From Poriferisodalis sp965116715 (lineage in GTDB: Bacteria; Actinomycetota; Acidimicrobiia; Acidimicrobiales; Poriferisodalaceae), in the NCBI GenBank assembly GCA_965116715.1, contig OZ220724.1, positions 496,001 through 560,000 on the forward strand: 64,000 nt of DNA, read 5' to 3'. The notes below the pieces were generated by a model that made no database searches, was not told the DNA's origin, and saw nothing but the letters and a program-made list of their open reading frames with translations. Position numbers and translations under genes: made by a program. Each line of letters starts with the position of its first letter. Positions within the stretch are counted from its first letter, which is position 1. Positions 59,931-64,000 of the stretch are shown one piece after another.

Positions 59931-60377
59931 TTACGGCGCGGGGAAGCCACTGAGGCCAAGAACGACGATTGCGGTACGGGCGATCTCATCGGAACGCGCC
60001 ACCGCGGAGGTGTACCAGTCGTTGCCGCTTCGGTCAGTTCCGGCTTTGTTGCCGAGCACGGTGAAGACATACCAGTCGTCGTCGGGGTGGGCCACGAACA
60101 GACCCCGCCAAGCATCGTCGGGGTGCTCCGACTGGGATTCGGGGTCAGGCCAACGGACCTCCCCGCAGTGCGCTCCGAACTGGGATCGCACGATGTGCCA
60201 GCGAACGTCCGGCGCCGCCGCGGCCCGCTTGAACTCGAGCAGATACCGGATCGCGGCCCGTATTCCGGCCCACGCAAGGGGGTCGGCAGCGGCGAGCCAC
60301 TCGGCGCTTTGCTTAAACGCAGACGAATAGTGGTCGACCCGCCCCGATGGCGGAGGAATCTTGGCCATCACAGTCAC
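59931..60377 (-). CDS. Putative toxin of a toxin-antitoxin pair
   Basis: 148 residues (an ATG three codons in may be the start). No strong family match is evident by eye. The C-terminal pattern GEVRWPDP, WRGLFVAHPDDDWYVFTVLGNKAG has the strand and basic-residue spacing of RelE/HigB-like RNases, but the protein is longer than usual. The call rests mainly on the adjacent HTH protein and gene order. It could also be an unrelated small hypothetical protein. Confidence 0.55.
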   Translation of the reverse strand: MTVMAKIPPPSGRVDHYSSAFKQSAEWLAAADPLAWAGIRAAIRYLLEFKRAAAAPDVRWHIVRSQFGAHCGEVRWPDPESQSEHPDDAWRGLFVAHPDDDWYVFTVLGNKAGTDRSGNDWYTSAVARSDEIARTAIVVLGLSGFPAP

Positions 60378-60703
60378 TCCTCGTACGCCGTCAAGACGCC
60401 GGCATCGTAGAACTCGCCCACTCCGAACCCAGCGGGCCTTTTCCCGAGATCGCGAACCTGCACATCACCGCGCAGACGCCGTATTCCGAGGACTGAGTCG
60501 ATGAGATCGACTGGGACCGCAGGCACAACGGACTACCCGAGAGCTTGTTCCTCCTCGAAGACGAGGGATAGATCGACAGAGTCGGGCGGGTGCTGCTGGG
60601 CCAGGACCCCGCCGACCGCAACTTGTGACCCGGGGCGCCAAACGGCGCGTGCCGTACCATCTTCGGCGACGGAAACGCCTCTGCCCAGGGACGCCGCCCG
60701 CAC
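60378..60703 (+). pseudogene. 326-bp region holding gene remnants
   Basis: No intact gene. On the plus strand a start-less frame (60392-60496) reads QDAGIVELAHSEPSGPFPEI followed by ANLHITAQTPYSED and a stop. A second (about 60497-60571) reads VDEIDWDRRHNGLPESLFLL then EDEG and a stop. A third, 60584-60628, is the copied 3' end of the acyl-CoA dehydrogenase-like gene (GRVLLGQDPADRNL). These look like the ends of decayed genes. I do not recognise the parents of the first two. The last 70 bp precede the carboxylase start. Confidence 0.6.
60584..60628 (+). repeat. Direct repeat, right copy of the acyl-CoA dehydrogenase-like gene 3' end
   Basis: Matches 59421-59465 at 42 of 45 positions, including the stop position. 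Weak similarity may continue about 20 bp further upstream with small gaps. No start codon or upstream coding sequence of the parent gene is present. Confidence 0.85.
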
Positions 60704-62326
60704 ATGAGACAGTTCGAGAGCCGCATCGACACCGGCAGCACCGAGTTCGACAAGAACACGGCGGCCTATGCCGACCTGCTCGCTGTGCTGCGCGAGCGAC
60801 AGCAGTTCGCCATCTCGGGCGGGGCGGGCCGGGAGCGCTCGATTGAGCGTCATCACAGCCGGGGCAAGATCTTGCCGCGGGACCGGATTGACCTGGTGTG
60901 CGACACCGGCACGCCGTTCTTGGAGCTCTCCACGCTGGCCGGCTGGGAGATGTACGACAACAGCGCTCCCGGAGCGGGCATCGTCACCGGCATCGGCGTG
61001 GTCTGTGGCGTGCCGTGGATGTTCATCGCCAACGACGCCACGGTGAAGGGCGGCTCACTGCTGCCGGTCAGCATCAAGAAGCATGTGCGTGCCCAGGACA
61101 TCGCCGCCGAGAACGGCCTCGGCGTCATCTACCTGGTGGACTCGGGCGGCGCGTTCCTGCCCCTGCAGGACGACATTTTCCCCGACAAGGACCACTTCGG
61201 CGGCAGCTTCTACCGCCAGGCCCGGCTCTCGGCGATGGGCCTGCCCCAGATCTCGGTGGTGCTGGGCGGGTGCACCGCGGGCGGGGCCTACGTGCCGGCC
61301 CTCAGCGACGAGGTGATCATGGTGTCGGGCATCGGCCGCATCTACCTCGGCGGCCCGCCCATCGTGAAGGCCGCGCTCGGGGAGATCATCGAGCCCGACG
61401 ACCTCGGCGGCGCTGCGCTGCACACCCGCATCTCGGGCGTGTCCGACTACATGACGCCCGATGAGCGATCGGCCTACGGCAAGCTGCGCGAGCTCTGCGC
61501 CGCCGTCAACCAGCGATCCATCGATCACCGCGACGGCTGGCTGTCGTGGACAGAGCCCGAAGCACCCCACTACGACCCGGCCGAGATCTACGGTGTGATC
61601 TCCGCTGACGACCGCATCGGCTTCGACGCACGCGAGATCATCGCCCGGCTGGTCGATGGCTCCCGCTACTCGGAGTTCAAGCCCGAGTGGGGCGAGCACA
61701 TCACCTGCGGCTTCGCTCGCGTCTGGGGATTCCAAGTCGGCATCATCGCCAACAACGGGATCATCTTCTCCGCCGACGCCCTCAAGGCCACCCACTTCAT
61801 CGAGCTGTGCGAGCAGCGGAGAGTGCCGCTGCTGTTCCTGCAGAACACCACCGGCTACATGGTGGGCAGCGATTCGGAGGCAGCGGGCATCGCCAAGCAC
61901 GGGGCGAAGATGGTGTCCGCTGTGGCCAACGCCACGGTGCCCCGCTACACGGTGCTGATCGGGGGCTCCTACGGCGCGGGCAACTACGGCATGTGCGGGC
62001 GCGGCTTCAACCCCAGGTTCCTGTTCGCCTGGCCGAACAGCCGCATCGCCACCATGTCGGCCGAGACGGCCCAGACCGTGCTGGTGGACATCCGGCTCGC
62101 CGGCATGCGGGGAACGGAGACCACCGATTCCGAGATCGCGGCCATGCGAGCCGAGGTGGCCGACCAGTACCAGCGCCAGAGCGACCCCTACTACGCCACC
62201 GCCCGCCTGTGGGATGACGGTCTCATCGACCCTGCCGACACCCGCGACACGCTGGGGCTGTGCCTGGCACTCGCGGCTCGCCAGGACGCTCCCGCCCCCG
62301 GCACCGGCATCGTCTACCGGATGTAA
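60704..62326 (+). CDS. Acyl-CoA carboxylase carboxyltransferase (beta) subunit
   Basis: 540 residues. Biotin-dependent carboxyltransferase of the methylcrotonyl/propionyl-CoA carboxylase type: RHHSRGKILPRDRIDLVCD at the N-terminus, IYLVDSGGAFLPLQDDIFPDKDHFG, GGCTAGGAYVPALSDEVIMV, and the CoA oxyanion segments GGSYGAGNYGMCGRGFNPRFLFAWP. The spacing and the FPDKDHFGGSFY motif favour the methylcrotonyl-CoA carboxylase branch, though the acyl substrate is not certain. The alpha subunit gene follows after 83 bp. Confidence 0.92.
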   Translation: MRQFESRIDTGSTEFDKNTAAYADLLAVLRERQQFAISGGAGRERSIERHHSRGKILPRDRIDLVCDTGTPFLELSTLAGWEMYDNSAPGAGIVTGIGVVCGVPWMFIANDATVKGGSLLPVSIKKHVRAQDIAAENGLGVIYLVDSGGAFLPLQDDIFPDKDHFGGSFYRQARLSAMGLPQISVVLGGCTAGGAYVPALSDEVIMVSGIGRIYLGGPPIVKAALGEIIEPDDLGGAALHTRISGVSDYMTPDERSAYGKLRELCAAVNQRSIDHRDGWLSWTEPEAPHYDPAEIYGVISADDRIGFDAREIIARLVDGSRYSEFKPEWGEHITCGFARVWGFQVGIIANNGIIFSADALKATHFIELCEQRRVPLLFLQNTTGYMVGSDSEAAGIAKHGAKMVSAVANATVPRYTVLIGGSYGAGNYGMCGRGFNPRFLFAWPNSRIATMSAETAQTVLVDIRLAGMRGTETTDSEIAAMRAEVADQYQRQSDPYYATARLWDDGLIDPADTRDTLGLCLALAARQDAPAPGTGIVYRM

Positions 62327-62409
62327 CGGGCTGTGGCCGAGCACCGAGCACGACCCCGACCGCAAGTGCGCGCCGTCGCGACCCCGGCGGCCCGCGTGGC
62401 AGAGCCGCA

Positions 62410-64000
62410 GTGAAGCTGCTGGTCGCGAACCGAGGCGAGATCGCGAGCCGGGTGTTCGCAACGGCGCGCCGGCTGGGCTGGCGAACCGTCGCCGTTTATG
62501 CCGAACCCGATCGCTGCTCGCCGTTCGTGGGGGACGCCCACGAGGCACACTGCATCGGGCCTGCCTCGCTCGAGCGCTCCTATCTCGACGCCGGCGCCAT
62601 CGTTGCGGCTGCGCAGGAGGCCGGGGCCGATGCGATTCACCCCGGGTACGGCTTCTTGTCAGAGAACGCAGCGTTCGCCCGCACGGTCATCGACACGGGG
62701 CTGACCTGGGTCGGACCGCATCCCGACGCCATCGCCCAGATGGGCTCGAAGATCGAAGCCCGCGGCATCGCCGAGTCTGCCGGCGTGCCGACCATCCCCG
62801 GGTTCGCTGATGCCGACATCAGCGCCGCTGGCGAGCAGATGCGCTTTCCGGTGCTGGTCAAGGCGTCAGCGGGCGGGGGCGGCAAGGGCATCCGCATCGT
62901 CCGCTCGGCCGACGGGTTCGACGCGGCGCTGGCTGAGGCCCGCACCGAGGCATTGCGCTCGTTCGGCGGTGACCGGGTGCTGGTGGAGCGCTACATCGAG
63001 CGCCCCCGTCACGTGGAGGTGCAGGTCGTCGGCGACCGGCACGGCACGGTCATCCATCTCGGCACCCGCGACTGCTCCTCCCAGCGCCGCTACCAGAAGC
63101 TGCTGGAAGAGGCGCCTGCACCCAATCTGGATGCCGCCACCCGCGACGGATTGCATGACGCGGCGGTGGCCCTCGCCCATCGCATCGGCTACGACAACGC
63201 CGGCACCGTGGAGTTCATCGTCGATGCCGGCACCGGCGAGTTCTTCTTCTTGGAGATGAACACCCGCCTGCAGGTGGAGCACCCCGTCACCGAGGCCACC
63301 ACCGGGCTCGACCTGGTCGAGCTGCAGCTGCGAGCCGCCACCGGCGAGCCGCTGGGTCTCGACCAAGCAGCCGTCACGTTCAGCAGGCACAGCATCGAAG
63401 CCCGTATCAATGCCGAGGACCCTTCTGACGGCTTCACGCCCCAGGCAGGCCCGGTGCACCACCTGCAGGTTCCCCCCGGTGTGCGCTGGGACGCCGCCAT
63501 CGTCGCAGGCAGCCAGATCTCTCCGTACTACGACCCGCTGATCGCCAAGCTCATCGTCACCCGCCCCGACCGCCCCGCAGCGCTCGACGCGTTGCGCGAC
63601 GCACTGGACGGGCTGGTCGTGGGCCCGGTGCCCACGAATGCCGGATTCCTGCGCTGGCTGACCGATCAGCCGCTGCTGCGGGACGGCGCGATGACCACCG
63701 ACGTGATCGATGCGCTCGGCGCCGATGACATCGATACAGCGCCGATCGATGCGACGCCGACCGGTCTCGATGCCGCCGGTCCCGATGCGACGCCGACCAG
63801 TCCCGATGCCGCCGGTCCGGCTGCGACGGCCTGGCCTGCGGCGCCGTCGGCGGCCGATGCAGCACCCGCTGCGGCCTCCGCTTGGCTGGGCCGCCTGCTG
63901 GGCGAGCGTGCAACCCAATCGTCGGGGCCATGGGCGACGCTGAGCGACTTCAGGCTGACGCCGCACGCCTCCCGAGCCGTCATCGTGCTGCGCGACGCAG
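62410..64000 (+). CDS. Acyl-CoA carboxylase biotin carboxylase (alpha) subunit, cut at the window end
   Basis: 530 codons visible from GTG 62410. Biotin carboxylase domain: KLLVANRGEIASRVFATARR, HPGYGFLSENAAFA, VKASAGGGGKGIRIV (ATP-grasp), RDCSSQRRYQKLLEEAPAP and FLEMNTRLQVEHPVTEATTG. After the C-terminal ARINAEDPSDGFTPQAG part comes a repeat-bearing Ala/Pro/Thr/Asp linker (about 440-495), then the start of what should be the BT/biotin carrier region. The biotinylation motif is outside the window. Confidence 0.93.
   Translation, partial: MKLLVANRGEIASRVFATARRLGWRTVAVYAEPDRCSPFVGDAHEAHCIGPASLERSYLDAGAIVAAAQEAGADAIHPGYGFLSENAAFARTVIDTGLTWVGPHPDAIAQMGSKIEARGIAESAGVPTIPGFADADISAAGEQMRFPVLVKASAGGGGKGIRIVRSADGFDAALAEARTEALRSFGGDRVLVERYIERPRHVEVQVVGDRHGTVIHLGTRDCSSQRRYQKLLEEAPAPNLDAATRDGLHDAAVALAHRIGYDNAGTVEFIVDAGTGEFFFLEMNTRLQVEHPVTEATTGLDLVELQLRAATGEPLGLDQAAVTFSRHSIEARINAEDPSDGFTPQAGPVHHLQVPPGVRWDAAIVAGSQISPYYDPLIAKLIVTRPDRPAALDALRDALDGLVVGPVPTNAGFLRWLTDQPLLRDGAMTTDVIDALGADDIDTAPIDATPTGLDAAGPDATPTSPDAAGPAATAWPAAPSAADAAPAAASAWLGRLLGERATQSSGPWATLSDFRLTPHASRAVIVLRDA
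63748..63819 (+). repeat. 36-bp in-frame tandem repeat in the carboxylase linker
   Basis: Two 36-bp units (63748-63783 and 63784-63819), each encoding DATPT-x-x-DAAGP, differ at only a few bases. They lengthen a low-complexity linker between the biotin carboxylase core and the C-terminal domains and look like a recent slippage product. Confidence 0.85.

Noticed and set aside
60391..60759. Minus-strand 122-residue frame upstream of the carboxylase
   Set aside because: It overlaps the plus-strand carboxylase start and the copied 3' end of the acyl-CoA dehydrogenase-like gene and shows no coding pattern of its own.
62866..63966. 366-residue minus-strand frame opposite the carboxylase alpha gene
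   Set aside because: It is a high-GC shadow frame with Arg/Gly/Ala-rich composition and no domain, while the plus strand encodes a clear biotin carboxylase.

Overview
The window is a gene-dense, high-GC chromosome segment of a Gram-positive-type actinobacterium. The evidence is a WhiB protein, an MtrA/MtrB/LpqB-like signalling trio, a PimB-type mannosyltransferase, an MraZ-headed division and cell wall cluster with a meso-diaminopimelate-type MurE, many GTG/TTG starts and ATGA/GTGA stop-start overlaps. The gene mix (LLM flavin enzymes, CaiB, acyl-CoA dehydrogenase-like proteins, DUF2461, DUF6457) would fit Acidimicrobiia or a related lineage. That placement is an inference and is not proven by the sequence.

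Layout. 1-13032 (minus): division and cell wall operon mraZ-rsmH-ftsL-ftsI-murE-mraY-murD-ftsW-murG-murC-murB-ftsQ. It is very tightly packed, and murF is missing from its usual place between murE and mraY. 13278-14863 (minus): lipoate-ligase-like protein, HNH nuclease and a small protein. 14987-19436 (plus): MoxR/DUF58/transglutaminase module. 19433-20445 (minus): DUF3040 and Nudix proteins. 20579-23786 (plus): small membrane protein, OmpR-type regulator, histidine kinase and GerMN lipoprotein. 23769-28398 (minus): potassium uptake operon trkA plus two different trkH genes. 28487-29986 (plus): glpK. 30117-34224 (minus): aminotransferase, SRPBCC protein, pimB and queG. 34309-35199 (plus): soluble Ser/Thr kinase. 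35307-37071 (minus): small SH3-like protein, trpD-like gene and whiB. 37140-37984 (plus): membrane protein and RNase P RNA. 38019-42200 (minus): histidine phosphatase, membrane protein, zinc-ribbon coiled coil and class A PBP. 42357-44271 (plus): thiamine pyrophosphokinase and thiamine-binding-like lipoprotein. 44427-50338 (minus): nagZ, thioredoxin/NHL lipoprotein, CoA-binding protein, metY and DUF6457. 50371-51060 (plus): DUF2461. 51069-58177 (minus): bisC-type molybdoenzyme, LLM flavoprotein, an intact IS5-family element and a tandem CaiB protein. 58299-59465 (plus): acyl-CoA dehydrogenase-like gene, followed by a toxin-antitoxin-like pair (minus) lying between two copies of that gene's 3' end. 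60704-64000 (plus): acyl-CoA carboxylase beta and alpha subunits, the latter cut by the window end.

The most unusual signal is a family of about 80-105 bp compound palindromes. There are five full copies (13171, 30002, 35222, 42219, 44289) and two half-arms (30092, 37985), all intergenic. The 39-nt core is almost invariant, while the GC-rich outer arms change on both sides and mostly still pair. Two nearly identical direct copies bracket the thiN/thiamine-lipoprotein pair, and one half-arm abuts the 3' end of RNase P RNA. I do not recognise this family.
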